From Ensifer sp. IC4062 (GTDB taxonomy: Bacteria > Pseudomonadota > Alphaproteobacteria > Rhizobiales > Rhizobiaceae), in NCBI RefSeq assembly GCF_020193575.1, contig NZ_JADYVD010000041.1:1-64000 (forward strand): a stretch of 64,000 nt of DNA, read 5' to 3'. Under the pieces are notes generated by a model, which worked only from the letters and a program-made list of their open reading frames with translations, was not told the origin of the DNA and searched no databases. Below, in pieces: positions 1 through 8,894 of the stretch (positions are counted from its first letter, which is position 1; the number at the start of each line of letters is the position of its first letter). Made by a program: the position numbers and the translations under genes.

Positions 1-578
1 ATATCATCGAGCCCGAGCAGGCCGCCGAGGATGGGTAGGTCAAATGTGATGTCGCGCACTTCCAGCCGCATCGTCAGCACCGGTCCCTGCGGCCGACCCC
101 AATAGCCGAGGCCGGAGCGTTGATAGGTCACCACCAGCTTGTCTGGCGTGATGCGGTGCCTTTCATTGATGCTCCAATTGAGATCGCATATCCCGCGCCG
201 GCCTGCGGTAACCGGGCCGCAGACTCCGTCGCTGCCGGTCACGATCCGGCTCAATTCGGCGCTGCAATTGGCGAGATCCGGCCCGCAAGTCGAGGACACC
301 GTTGCATCGTTCGGCGTCGGGGTCCCGTTATCGAGCGGGTCGGCTGCTTCGCTTGGGAAGACCACGTCAAAGTCCGAAGTCAACGGATCGGAAACCGTCG
401 CCAGTCGTGCGCCGTATTGCAGCGCCTTGACCGTCTGGTTCCACTGCGACAAGGCGAAGCCGAACTCGACCAAAGCGGCAAACACCAGTAGCACAAGAGG
501 AAAGGTGATCAGCGCCTCGGAAAGGGCGATGCCGCTTTCGTCCTGCCGGAAGGGTACACGCGGGCAAGAAGTCACCAT
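1..578 (-). CDS. TadE-like pilus assembly protein (3' end outside window)
   Basis: The reading frame starts at an ATG at 578 and stays open to the window edge, so the C-terminus is missing. Residues about 12-40 hold the TadE signature: a short basic segment, the acidic ESGIALSEALI motif, then one hydrophobic helix. This is the class of pseudopilin-like membrane protein that works with the Flp pilus machinery. The periplasmic part contains several Cys residues. The start overlaps the end of the upstream TadE gene by 7 bases, which implies translational coupling. Family assignment rests on the N-terminal motif and on the operon; the exact role in the pilus is inferred. Confidence 0.75.
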   Translation of the reverse strand, partial: MVTSCPRVPFRQDESGIALSEALITFPLVLLVFAALVEFGFALSQWNQTVKALQYGARLATVSDPLTSDFDVVFPSEAADPLDNGTPTPNDATVSSTCGPDLANCSAELSRIVTGSDGVCGPVTAGRRGICDLNWSINERHRITPDKLVVTYQRSGLGYWGRPQGPVLTMRLEVRDITFDLPILGGLLGLDD

Positions 579-1069
579 CCGATGTACCTCTCTTCGTGCG
601 AGGCGCTGATGGTGATTGCGTCGATGCCAAGCCAGCCGAACAGCGGCGAGGCTTCATATTGATGCGTCGTGGAAACGGTGAAGTTACCGTCTGCATCGAT
701 CACGACATTGCCGTCAGCGTCGACGGGCACGGTGATATCGGCAAGACTGGATCCCCAACCGGGCACACGCGGCGGCGTCGTCCCAAGACTTTGTGTCCCA
801 TAGAAGGCGATCCGCTTCGCGGTTTCCACGCTGCAATCGGAATTGAACGTTGCAGTATGCCGACAGCGCGACAGATAGCGCCCGGCGTCGCGCAGGCCCG
901 CGTCGATCTGCATCCGCTCCCAGAAAATATTGCCAAATTCCAGGATGCCCGCGACAAAGAGCGTGGCGAAGGGAACCGCCAGCAGCGCCTCGGCAAGCAC
1001 TGCCCCCTCCTCCTTCGCGAGGAAGCTCGGACAGAGCCGAAGGCGGATGAAGTTTCGGAGCCCCATCAT
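572..1069 (-). CDS. tadE: TadE-like pilus assembly protein
   Basis: The product is 165 residues. The N-terminal region (about 20-50) has the TadE pattern: EEGAVLAEALLAVPF followed by a single hydrophobic segment, then a periplasmic domain with two Cys in a short loop near residue 70-80. TadE-family proteins are minor pseudopilins or membrane anchors of Flp/type IVb pili. The ATG overlaps the stop of the upstream TadG-like gene (ATGA), and the stop overlaps the start of a second TadE-like gene. Three adjacent TadE/G-type genes in one operon is common for tad loci. Confidence 0.82.
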   Translation of the reverse strand: MMGLRNFIRLRLCPSFLAKEEGAVLAEALLAVPFATLFVAGILEFGNIFWERMQIDAGLRDAGRYLSRCRHTATFNSDCSVETAKRIAFYGTQSLGTTPPRVPGWGSSLADITVPVDADGNVVIDADGNFTVSTTHQYEASPLFGWLGIDAITISASHEERYIGW

Positions 1070-2676
1070 CGGACCAACTCCGCTTCTTCCCGGAGGAACT
1101 CGTCGAGCGTGCCGCGCCCGCCCCTGCCGGTAATGTCGATCATTTCCAGCGAAAGGTACCGCTCACTGTTTTGCTTTATCGCCGGCTTCGTCAGGAACAT
1201 GCGGGCGAAGGCCACGGCCCTGGTGGCTTTGTGGCCGTTCAGGTGGCCGACGGATGCCTCGTAACCGCAATTGACGATGGCCGAGAAAATCTCGCGTCGG
1301 TCGCCGTATTCAGGATCTGTGTAGTTCGATAGGTCCGGACCGGAATAGCACTGGCTGCTAATTGTGGGGGTGCCGGTCTCGCCGTTGGCGGAAGCATGGC
1401 CTATGAGCGCAGCGTTGGCGAGCTCGTAACGATAGACGTCGTAAGCGGATGGCTGGGACGGCCCCGCCCCGCCCGACACCGGATAGCTCGAATAGTTGTC
1501 GAGGATCGTGCTTACCGAGGGCGCCGCCGTTCCCTGAGCGACGTTCCAGTACGTGCCATACTGCCAATTGTTGCCGCTGCTGACCTTGCCGCCGCCCATT
1601 GTGGTCATCGTCGCCCCATAGCCCAACGGCACGGCCATGCTCGGGTCGCCGACAACGTCCCCCACCATCACAGGCGAATAGCTATCGCACGCCTTGCTTC
1701 CGTTACCCTTGCCCGATTGCGCCTGGGCGGACCGTACGTTTTGCGCGGGGCGATAGCGGTAGTCGCCGTTCACTTTATTGAACGACGAGGAGTAAAAGCC
1801 GAAACGCGTATTGACGCCGTCTTCGACGGGGCCTGCCTTTGCGCCCGTTTCGGTGTCCAGATTGTCCTGCGTATAGCAGGTTCCCGGGTTCCCGGTGGCA
1901 AGAGCTTCCGCGAGCTCGGACGCCCCGTTGCCTAAAGGCGTCCGGAGGAAGCCAAAATTGCCGGGCCCTGGATTGGACGCCGAGGTGCTGTGAAGCTCGA
2001 TTTGAACTCCGTAGAGGTTGCCGGCCGCGAAATTGTCATGCAGCGCTTCCGCGGCCTCCTCGGATGCGGTCTCGCTCGTGTTTCCCGCAGGCTCGTAGGG
2101 GTTGCAGATAAAGATCGGCGTCACGTCGCAGGCGCTCGCCCTGTAGACGGCCACGGCTTCGGCCGAGACATTGACCGTGTCGCGATTGAAGCCGACGGGA
2201 ATCGGGAAAATCGTCGTCAGCGCCTGATCCTTGGCGACGACCCAGGCATAGGAAGCCGCGTTGGAATCGGTCGTGACTTTTGAAAGGTCGATAGGGCTGT
2301 CGTCGCTGTTCGGGATTTCGGTCAGGAACCTGACGGTCACCGTGCTCGTGGCATCGCTTTCCGCGTCGTAGGCGACCGTGATATTCGAGCCGAGCGACCA
2401 GTCGGTCCCCCCGCCCCCAAAGGCCGCGCTGTTGGCAAGCTTCTCGATCGCGTCCTGAGCGCGCGGGATTGCGTTGTCCCGGCCGTCGAGTTCGCGAGCG
2501 CCCGCGAGCGCCATGGCGTCAACAGCGTTCTGGAGGTCGGTGTGGAGATTGCCAGTGCGGCCGACATCGATGACGAGCAGGGAAAAGCCGAGGAGCAGCG
2601 GCATGGCAATCAGCGTCAGCGCAATGACATAGCCACGACGATCGTCCCAGAAGCGCTTGATAGCTTTACGCAACAT
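1066..2676 (-). CDS. tadG: TadG-like Flp pilus-associated membrane protein
   Basis: A protein of about 536 residues with one N-terminal membrane helix (RRGYVIALTLIAMPLLLGFS) and the following VIDVGR...LQNAVDAMALAGARE segment, the hallmark of the TadG/TadE-like N-terminal domain. The rest is a large extracytoplasmic region rich in Ser, Gly and Asn with scattered Cys pairs. The open frame extends upstream to 2754, but a GAGG sequence at about 2686 sits well for the ATG at 2676 (an ATG at 2682 is the alternative). TadG is thought to help anchor or present Flp fibrils; its mechanism is not established. It is followed by tadE with a 4-base overlap. Confidence 0.78.
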   Translation of the reverse strand: MLRKAIKRFWDDRRGYVIALTLIAMPLLLGFSLLVIDVGRTGNLHTDLQNAVDAMALAGARELDGRDNAIPRAQDAIEKLANSAAFGGGGTDWSLGSNITVAYDAESDATSTVTVRFLTEIPNSDDSPIDLSKVTTDSNAASYAWVVAKDQALTTIFPIPVGFNRDTVNVSAEAVAVYRASACDVTPIFICNPYEPAGNTSETASEEAAEALHDNFAAGNLYGVQIELHSTSASNPGPGNFGFLRTPLGNGASELAEALATGNPGTCYTQDNLDTETGAKAGPVEDGVNTRFGFYSSSFNKVNGDYRYRPAQNVRSAQAQSGKGNGSKACDSYSPVMVGDVVGDPSMAVPLGYGATMTTMGGGKVSSGNNWQYGTYWNVAQGTAAPSVSTILDNYSSYPVSGGAGPSQPSAYDVYRYELANAALIGHASANGETGTPTISSQCYSGPDLSNYTDPEYGDRREIFSAIVNCGYEASVGHLNGHKATRAVAFARMFLTKPAIKQNSERYLSLEMIDITGRGGRGTLDEFLREEAELVR

Positions 2677-2778
2677 TGGCATGCCCCTCGGATCGCGGCG
2701 GTTCCTCCGCCGTGCTGTTCTGTTACATTCCCTTCCGGCGCCCCCGCCGTTCACTCTCTCTTGCGGCCACCGTCAGTA

Positions 2779-3114
2779 TCACCCGCCGTTGCCGCCGCCA
2801 TTACCGCTGCCGGTCCCGGGCGGCATCGTGGCCGCCGGCAGGATCACCGCTGTGGGCGCCGGCGCGCCGCCGCCCTGTCCTCCGCCTTGATAGTTGCGGA
2901 TGACCCGGTTGATCACCTTGCCGTCGCTCGGGATGCGCGTGTTCTGCGCCGCCCGCGGGAACGGATCCTGCGCGTGGATGCCCTTATTGGCCTCGACCGC
3001 GTTGCCAAGCCCGAAGGTGATCGTGTCGCGATGATTCAGGTAGTCGGCGCAACCCGAAAGAAGGCTCGCGGCAGCGATGACCAGCAGTGCGCGTTTATTT
3101 TTTCGCAACGGCAA
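2779..3114 (-). CDS. Small pilus-operon lipoprotein (TTG start proposed)
   Basis: The product is about 111 residues. A basic N-terminus (RKNKR) is followed by a short hydrophobic stretch and a lipobox LLSGC, so it should be a lipid-anchored periplasmic protein. The middle carries NHRDTITFGLGNAV and DPFPRAAQN, a pattern I associate with small proteins of alphaproteobacterial cpa/tad operons, with loose similarity to CpaD-type lipoproteins. The tail is Gly/Pro-rich and low in complexity. An ATG at 3129 lacks a ribosome site, whereas GGGAGG at 3120-3125 precedes a TTG at 3114 by five bases, so a TTG start is proposed. The 5' end overlaps the end of cpaC. Confidence 0.6.
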   Translation of the reverse strand: MPLRKNKRALLVIAAASLLSGCADYLNHRDTITFGLGNAVEANKGIHAQDPFPRAAQNTRIPSDGKVINRVIRNYQGGGQGGGAPAPTAVILPAATMPPGTGSGNGGGNGG

Positions 3115-4567
3115 CTTGGCCTCCCACATCGAGATCGAGACGGTGGCCATAGGGCCCCTTGACGCCTTCGCCATTCTTGAAGCGGCGCAGCATGTCCTTG
3201 TCCACCTCGAGAATGCCGAGGGCGAAAAGCTCCCAGTCGTTCGACGAGCGCGTCTGGTCGAGCGGGCTGTAGAGATCCTCGCCGGGTGCGGACGGCCGCA
3301 CGATGTGCGGCGTCACGATGATGACCAGATCGGACTCCCGCTTCAGGAAGCTCGTCGAGCGGAACAGCGCGCCGATCACCGGAACCTGCGACACCCACGG
3401 CAATTGTTGAACGTCCTTGGCATTGATCGACTGCAGCAACCCGGCCATGGCGAAGCTCTGGCCGTCGCGCAGCGCCACAGTCGTCTTCGCCGCGCGCGAG
3501 ATGAAGCCGGGATTGCCATTGACGTTGATCGAGGTATCGAGCTCCGAGACTTCCGGCTCGATCCTGAGACTGATGAGCCCGTTGTCGAGCACCACCGGCG
3601 TGAAGGTGAGCCGGACGCCAAAGGGCCGGTAATCGGTTTCGGTCGCGACCGTGGCGCCATTGGCCACCGTCGTCTGGATCGGCACCTCGCCGCCGGCGTG
3701 GAAGCTCGCGGTCTCGCCGCTCATGGCGATGAGGTTGGGCTGCGCCAGCCGGCGCACCAGGCCCTTCTGCTCCAGCGCATTGATGACGATGTCGATCCGG
3801 CCGCCGGCAATCTCCAGCACCTTGGCGATCAGCTGCCCGAACGGCTGCATGCCCGTCGCCGCGCCCGCGGCGTCCTCGAGTGTACGGACGAGCTGGCCGT
3901 CTTTCGTGCCAATGCCCACGCTGGTCGTCGCCTTGCCGATGCCGTTGTTGCCGTGGCCAGCCCAGCCGATGCCGAGGTCGCGGCCGGTCTGGCGCGAGGC
4001 CTCGATCACTCGCACCTCCAGCATGACCTGCTGGGAATCGGCGACACGCAACTGGTTCAGCACCGGCTGTGCGGAATAGGACTGGGCGATCTCCAGCACG
4101 CGCTGGAGCTCGACGGCGTCACGCACCGTGCCGGTCAGGCGAATGCGGTCGTTGGAATTGAACACCCGGACCTGCGACGAGGGTGCCGCGGAACGAATGG
4201 CCGCGGCCGCTTCGCTGAAGTCGCTGGTAACGCGGATATCGATGACGCCAAGAAGGTTCTTGTCGTCGTCATAGACGGAAATATTGGTGGCGCCGATCTG
4301 CTTGCCGCGGATGAAGAGCGACCGGTCGGAGAGTGGCACGACATCAATGAGTTCTGCGCTGCCGATGACCAGATCGCCGAATGGCTTGGCGGTCCTGATC
4401 GTCATCGTGTCGTTCGGCGGCAATGTCACCTGCTGCACGGATCCGCCGAGGTTGATGAACTTTTCCTGGGCATCCGCCTGCCCCGCCGAACCGGGTCCCA
4501 GGAGGCCACAGGCCGAAATTGCCGCGACCAGTGCCGCTAGGGATCTGGCTCTCGCCGCCCCCTTCAT
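3095..4567 (-). CDS. cpaC: CpaC/RcpA secretin of the Flp pilus
   Basis: The product is about 490 residues: a signal peptide, an N-terminal secretin domain (INLGGSVQQVTLP, then a beta-rich POTRA-like part and a BON-like region near GVIDIRVTSDF), and a C-terminal secretin barrel domain (about 220-440). The barrel domain ends in the typical VPVIGALFRSTSF and LVIIVTPHIVRP motifs. It forms the outer-membrane channel through which the Flp pilus leaves the cell. GAGGGG four bases before the ATG at 4567 supports this start over an upstream ATG at 4582. It lies between cpaB and the small lipoprotein gene. A 487-residue plus-strand frame over the same region is a shadow. Confidence 0.9.
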   Translation of the reverse strand: MKGAARARSLAALVAAISACGLLGPGSAGQADAQEKFINLGGSVQQVTLPPNDTMTIRTAKPFGDLVIGSAELIDVVPLSDRSLFIRGKQIGATNISVYDDDKNLLGVIDIRVTSDFSEAAAAIRSAAPSSQVRVFNSNDRIRLTGTVRDAVELQRVLEIAQSYSAQPVLNQLRVADSQQVMLEVRVIEASRQTGRDLGIGWAGHGNNGIGKATTSVGIGTKDGQLVRTLEDAAGAATGMQPFGQLIAKVLEIAGGRIDIVINALEQKGLVRRLAQPNLIAMSGETASFHAGGEVPIQTTVANGATVATETDYRPFGVRLTFTPVVLDNGLISLRIEPEVSELDTSINVNGNPGFISRAAKTTVALRDGQSFAMAGLLQSINAKDVQQLPWVSQVPVIGALFRSTSFLKRESDLVIIVTPHIVRPSAPGEDLYSPLDQTRSSNDWELFALGILEVDKDMLRRFKNGEGVKGPYGHRLDLDVGGQVAVAKK

Positions 4568-4645
4568 GCTTCCCCTCAACATTCCTGCCTCAGCCCCTCT
4601 CCTCGCAGTCCGGCCCGCCACTCCAGCGGCAGGCCGCATTTGATA

Positions 4646-5641
4646 TTACTGGATCAGGCCCACCCGGTGCTCCTCACGTTTGGTCGTGTTCCAGACGCCC
4701 ACGGTCGCCCACTTCGGCTCCGCCGGCAGGACCGGCTCGACCTTGCGCTCGACAATCTGCACCTGCTTCTCGCGCACAGGCTGCTTCATCTTGCCTTCGA
4801 CAGAGTCGATCCGGCTCCCCAACTCGTCGCCAACCTTGCGCACAAGCTTCTCGATCGTCTCGAATCGCCCATCGTCAGTATTGTTGGCGAGTTCGGTCGA
4901 AATCAAGCCGCCGCCGAGATCGGCAATGGTGATCGGACGAGTCTGTTCGACATTGGAGGAAGCGATATTGCGCAGTGCGAGCGACAAGGTGCCGATCGTG
5001 GCGCCGAGCGTCAGGCGCTGCGCCTCGTCGGTCGTCACCTCGAAAGTGACCGTCTTGACGACGGAAGGCTCGTCCTTGCGCTCGTCCGCGGTCTGGTCCA
5101 CCGCCAGCACCTTAACGCCCTGCAGCAGCACGTCGACATAGGTCTGCTCGCTGTTGTTCCGAGTGCGGACGACACGAGTCAAAAGCACGTCGACACGATC
5201 GGAAGGTCGCACAAAGCCGGCAACACCGAGCACGTCGTTGACGCGGATCGAAACCGCCTTCATTCCCTGATCAAGCGCTGCGGACAGAGTGGCCCGCTCA
5301 CCAGCGCCGGTGATCTTCGAGGCCAGCACCGGCTCGCCCGGATCGATTGCCTCCATAGCATAGCGTGGCTTCGCATCGTCGCCGATAACGGCCTGAATTG
5401 CCGCGAAGGAGCCATCCGGTCGTTCTTTTGCGGGCCAAGGAATGGTTTTCAGATTTTCCGGGTACACCCGGTCGCCAAAGCGCATCGGCTTTGCGGCAAC
5501 GACGAGCGTTTCTTGCTGGGTCTGTTGGCCGTTGGCCGCTGCCAATCGCGCCTTTTGATCGGCGAGATAGCTGCGCATTCCAAAGACGGCAGCAAAAGCA
5601 AGAACAAGTGCAATAATGATGCTAAAAATCGTCGAACGCAT
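4646..5641 (-). CDS. cpaB: CpaB/RcpC Flp pilus assembly protein
   Basis: The product is about 331 residues with one N-terminal membrane helix (about 5-25) followed by a SAF-type domain (about 40-110, VVAAKPMRFGDRVYPENLK) and the RcpC/CpaB core (about 120-260), including DVLGVAGFVRPSDRVDVLLTR. CpaB proteins are periplasmic partners of the CpaC secretin. The start is set at the ATG at 5641, where the signal-anchor begins; upstream in-frame codons would add an unlikely Cys/His-rich leader. The gene follows the pilin gene in the same direction and precedes cpaC, the normal cpa order. Confidence 0.88.
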   Translation of the reverse strand: MRSTIFSIIIALVLAFAAVFGMRSYLADQKARLAAANGQQTQQETLVVAAKPMRFGDRVYPENLKTIPWPAKERPDGSFAAIQAVIGDDAKPRYAMEAIDPGEPVLASKITGAGERATLSAALDQGMKAVSIRVNDVLGVAGFVRPSDRVDVLLTRVVRTRNNSEQTYVDVLLQGVKVLAVDQTADERKDEPSVVKTVTFEVTTDEAQRLTLGATIGTLSLALRNIASSNVEQTRPITIADLGGGLISTELANNTDDGRFETIEKLVRKVGDELGSRIDSVEGKMKQPVREKQVQIVERKVEPVLPAEPKWATVGVWNTTKREEHRVGLIQ

Positions 5642-5731
5642 TGCCGATACTCGCAGACATTGATCGCAATGGAACCATTCCAAAATAGTAGAGAGGAGTT
5701 AAAAAACTCCTCTCTACTCAAAATAAATAAA

Positions 5732-5947
5732 TTAAGGGGTAGCGGGCGGCGGAGCCGGTGCGTCTAGATCTGCTGTCTCAAAGAAGTCTTCCCATGTGCC
5801 CCATGCGTCCGATAGATCGCCACCAATGGCCAAAACCGACGCAATAACACCACCAGTGAGCAGGCCCAGCAGAATAAGATATTCAGTCAGCGCCACGCCA
5901 TCTTCTTCCCGCGCGAAAGCGCGTACTTTAGACAAAAGTGCTTTCAT
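5732..5947 (-). CDS. pilA: Flp/PilA type IVb pilin
   Basis: A 71-residue prepilin. The basic leader (MKALLSKVRAFAREEDG) ends at the Gly cleavage site and is followed by VALTEYLILLGLL, the Flp signature with Glu at +5 and Tyr at +6. After the helix comes a short acidic, Pro-rich tail. GGAGG precedes the ATG at 5947 by a usual spacing; upstream in-frame ATGs lack this. The product would be cleaved by the CpaA peptidase encoded divergently and polymerised into the Flp pilus. Confidence 0.92.
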   Translation of the reverse strand: MKALLSKVRAFAREEDGVALTEYLILLGLLTGGVIASVLAIGGDLSDAWGTWEDFFETADLDAPAPPPATP

Positions 5948-6267
5948 CGAGAAATTACCTCCAAAATATTTGGCGTACCGCATTTCCCCCGGCCCGCCCG
6001 TCATCGAGACCACCTCTCCGACTATCATGATTAATAATCTCTTAATTATTATATCGTCAACTGCTGAAATGTAGCCAGTTTCGACATCTCTATTTTATGG
6101 TTAAAATCGAAACCGGCAAGCTACTAGAATATTTCGCAACTCGTCTGCCGCAATGCGACACATGGAAATATTTCTTGATATTTTATAACCCAAAAGACTT
6201 ACAAAAACTGCGCGTCAATCGCTTTTATTGGTGACATCGCGCAAAAAACGAAGGAGAAAAGCAAAAC
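5948..6267. promoter_or_regulatory. Divergent pilA/cpaA intergenic region
   Basis: These 320 bases separate the minus-strand pilin operon from cpaA. The stretch is clearly richer in A and T than the flanking genes, especially around 6020-6200, and should hold both promoters and the pilA leader. I see no open frame with a ribosome site and no operator that I can name. Confidence 0.5.
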
Positions 6268-6825
6268 ATGATTGAAACAGCCAACATTATTACCGCCGTC
6301 GCGGTTCTGCTTTTTCTTTGTGCCGCCTGGAGCGATTTCCGCTTCTGGAAGATCCCGAACGCCGTCGTGCTCACCCTTATCGCCCTCTACGCGCTCAGTG
6401 CGGCGCTGAAACTGACCACAACCGAACAAGCCGGTGGGGCGCTCGGGCAGATGGTGGCACAAGACACAGGCGCCACGCTCTTCTCCTCCGCCGGTACCGG
6501 CGGCGATATCGGAGCCGGCCTCCTCCTCTTCGTCCTCGGCTTCGGCCTCTGGTCTTTCAAGCTCTTCGGCGCTGGCGACGCCAAGCTGTTCCTGCCGGTC
6601 GGCCTTTTCGTTGGCTGGAACGGCATGCTGCCCTTCGCCGTATTCCTGCTGATCGGCGGCATCGCCGTGATCTTCGCCCTCAAGCTGCCGATGCCCATGC
6701 AGCTCGCGCATTTCTCCGTGGTGATGCGCATCGAGGAAATCCGAGCCACCCGCAAGATCCCCTACGGCGTCATCATGGTCTTCGCTACCATCGCCTCCCT
6801 CGCCCTGCGTTACGGTAAGGCGTAA
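6268..6825 (+). CDS. cpaA: CpaA/TadV prepilin peptidase
   Basis: A 185-residue integral membrane aspartyl protease of the A24 family. The first catalytic Asp lies in AWSDFRFWKIPN (about residue 23) and the second in the GAGDAKLFLP motif (GxGD, about residue 108). Several hydrophobic helices surround them. It would remove the leader of the Flp pilin and of the TadE/F-type pseudopilins encoded on the other strand. AAGGAG lies upstream of the ATG. Length and motifs are typical for the short CpaA form, which lacks the methylase domain of PilD. Confidence 0.92.
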   Translation: MIETANIITAVAVLLFLCAAWSDFRFWKIPNAVVLTLIALYALSAALKLTTTEQAGGALGQMVAQDTGATLFSSAGTGGDIGAGLLLFVLGFGLWSFKLFGAGDAKLFLPVGLFVGWNGMLPFAVFLLIGGIAVIFALKLPMPMQLAHFSVVMRIEEIRATRKIPYGVIMVFATIASLALRYGKA

Positions 6826-6931
6826 TAAATTCGACACGCATCGAAGTTAAGGTCATATTCGCCCCACCACGATAACAATCGCCCGAATGGCTTAGATGCA
6901 AAGCGTCGCGTTTTTGATGACGCAGGCGAAG

Positions 6932-7096
6932 GTCGTGGAAGAACGCTATCGGCGCAAATCCACCCTGACCACCGCCCAGGTTCCGGTGGCCGGATGGCAT
7001 GACCTGATCGCAGACCCCACCGTCGCAGACGCCATCCTTAATAGGATCGTTCCACCGCATCACCTCCAGGGCGACCGCATTCGATGCCGTAACGGA
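6932..7096 (+). pseudogene. Fragment of an IS21-type istB ATPase gene
   Basis: About 55 codons, in frame, match the C-terminal end of IstB-like transposition helper ATPases: [19 protein letters not shown], then [20 protein letters not shown]. In the family this region reads roughly TSQxPVxxWHxxIGDPTxADAILDRxVH, so the similarity is easy to see. No Walker motifs, no istA and no complete terminal repeats are present nearby. It is the relic of an IS21-family insertion. An 8-bp inverted repeat at 7122-7129 and 7141-7148 lies just downstream and may belong to the same relic. The rest of 6826-7238 shows nothing recognisable. Confidence 0.72.
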
Positions 7097-7238
7097 GCGA
7101 TTGCACCCGAATTCCGCTCAATTGCAGGCCAAATTCATTTGCCTGCAAGCTGGAATAGCGGAAAATTCAGGCGGAGCCGCATGCCAACCGCGCATCGCAA
7201 GTAACGACGCCGGCAGCTGGCCTTTGAGGGAGGAGAAA

Positions 7239-8771
7239 ATGGCAGGCAACCATTCAGACCCGACCGGACCCGATCTCGCCCTCGGGATTGCGCTCGCCGA
7301 TCTTCCCGATGGCGGCAAACTGGTCGGCCATCGAGACGGCGAGCCCGTGCTTCTGGTGCGCCGCGGAGCAGAGATATTTGCCATTGCTGCAGCCTGCTCG
7401 CACTATGGCGGGCCGCTGGTCGACGGCCTCGTCGCCGACGACAGCGTCCGCTGCCCCTGGCATCACGCCTGCTTTGACCTACGCACTGGAGAGGCCCTGC
7501 GCGCCCCAGCCCTGTCGCCGCTCACTTGCTGGTCGGTCGAGCAGCGCGGCGAAAGGATTTTCGTTGGCGAGAAACGCAAGAAGCTGTCGCCGGCCCCGCG
7601 CGAGAGCGATGCCGGGGTGTCTCCGGAACGGATCGTCATCGTCGGCGGTGGCGCGGCCGGTTTTGCCGCAGCCGAGAGGCTGCGGCGTGAACAATATCAG
7701 GGTGCCATCGTCATGATCAGCGACGACGAGGCGCTGCCCGTCGACCGCCCCAACCTTTCGAAGGACTATCTTGCAGGCAAAGCTCCTGAAGACTGGATCC
7801 CGCTGCGCAAGGAAGGTTTTTATGCCAAGAACGGCATCGACCTGCGCCTCGGAACCAAGGTTACCGGCATCGATGTCGGTGCCAGCGAGGTCGTGCTCGC
7901 CGATGGGACACGGGTCGGTTTCAACAAATTGCTGCTCGCGACCGGCGCAGAACCGGTGCGCTTGACCATACCCGGCGCCGGCCAGCCTCATGTCCACACA
8001 CTGCGCTCGCTTGCCGATAGCCGCAGGATCATCGCGCAGAGCAGCGCGGCACGGCATGCGATCGTACTCGGTGCCAGCTTCATCGGTCTCGAGGTTGCCG
8101 CCTCTCTTCGGACCCGCGGTGTGGAGGTGCATGTGGTCGCGCCCGAGGAACGGCCGATGGAACGGGTGCTAGGCCCGCAGATGGGCGAATTCATCCGCGC
8201 CCTGCATGAGGAAAATGGCGTCGTCTTCCACCTTGGGCACACCGCGGCAAGCATCGGCGCGAGCGAGGTGCTGCTGAGCAGCGGCAGTGCCCTGGCCGCC
8301 GACATGGTCGTTGTTGGCATCGGCGTGCGGCCGCGGGTCGATCTCGCTGAAAAAGCCGGTCTCGCCACCGATCGGGGTGTCCTGGTCGATGCCTATCTCG
8401 AGACCAGCGTGCCGGGGATATATGCGGCTGGCGATATCGCGCGGTGGCCCGACCCCTACAGCGGCGAGAACATCAGGGTAGAGCACTGGGTGGTGGCGCA
8501 GCGGCAGGGTGCTGCCGCCGCGCTCAACATGCTCGGACGCCGGAAGAAGTTCACGGACGTGCCGTTCTTCTGGAGCCAGCATTACGACGTTCCGATCAAC
8601 TATGTCGGCCATGCCGAGGGATGGGACACGATCGAGGTCGAGGGCGACGTTGCCGCGAGGGACTGCCTCCTGCGCTTCAAGCGCGGCGGACGCGTTCTGG
8701 CGGTTGCCACGATCTTCCGCGATACCGAAAGCCTCCAGGCAGAACTAGCGATGGAGCAGAGCGGAGCCTAG
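7239..8771 (+). CDS. Rieske / FAD-dependent ferredoxin reductase fusion
   Basis: The product is 510 residues. Residues 12-110 form a Rieske domain with the [2Fe-2S] ligands C53, H55, C72 and H75. Residues 130-430 form a pyridine-nucleotide-disulfide oxidoreductase domain with an FAD site (IVIVGGGAAGFAAAERL), an NAD site (VLGASFIGLEVAASL) and the second FAD motif GIYAAGDIA. The C-terminal 80 residues resemble the reductase C-terminal domain (WSQHYDVPINYVGHAEGWD). This is the architecture of AIFM3-like and plasmid-borne Rieske reductases, which pass electrons from NAD(P)H to an unknown acceptor. GGGAGGAG precedes the ATG at 7239. No partner oxygenase is adjacent, so the acceptor is unknown. Confidence 0.85.
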   Translation: MAGNHSDPTGPDLALGIALADLPDGGKLVGHRDGEPVLLVRRGAEIFAIAAACSHYGGPLVDGLVADDSVRCPWHHACFDLRTGEALRAPALSPLTCWSVEQRGERIFVGEKRKKLSPAPRESDAGVSPERIVIVGGGAAGFAAAERLRREQYQGAIVMISDDEALPVDRPNLSKDYLAGKAPEDWIPLRKEGFYAKNGIDLRLGTKVTGIDVGASEVVLADGTRVGFNKLLLATGAEPVRLTIPGAGQPHVHTLRSLADSRRIIAQSSAARHAIVLGASFIGLEVAASLRTRGVEVHVVAPEERPMERVLGPQMGEFIRALHEENGVVFHLGHTAASIGASEVLLSSGSALAADMVVVGIGVRPRVDLAEKAGLATDRGVLVDAYLETSVPGIYAAGDIARWPDPYSGENIRVEHWVVAQRQGAAAALNMLGRRKKFTDVPFFWSQHYDVPINYVGHAEGWDTIEVEGDVAARDCLLRFKRGGRVLAVATIFRDTESLQAELAMEQSGA

Positions 8772-8788
8772 AGGCATCGAATTTGATC

Positions 8789-8894
8789 CTAGAGCATCCC
8801 GCTTTCGAGTGGAACCACTGAAGGCGGATAAGATGCTCTAGAACAAACGTGCTAGAGCGTCTTCGTGCGTTCACCTGAACGCACGGCGCTCTAG
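8789..8894. repeat. Bipartite mosaic palindrome, copy 1 (RIME-like)
   Basis: Two adjacent palindromes. The first has arms TAGAGCATC at 8790-8798 and GATGCTCTA at 8832-8840. The second has outer arms CTAGAGCG at 8852-8859 and CGCTCTAG at 8887-8894, and an inner perfect 10-bp stem CGTGCGTTCA/TGAACGCACG (8864-8873, 8876-8885). Both modules recur, inverted, at 40333-40424. They look like the intergenic mosaic elements of rhizobia. The stop codon of the next minus-strand gene lies in the last arm. Confidence 0.85.

Noticed and set aside
3077..4540. 487-codon plus-strand frame opposite cpaC
   Set aside because: It is the mirror of a clear secretin gene; high GC keeps the opposite frame open, and it has no recognisable domain or ribosome site.
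7101..7238. Upstream extension of the Rieske-reductase frame
   Set aside because: The added residues lack character, overlap the IS relic flank, and the ATG at 7239 has an ideal ribosome site.
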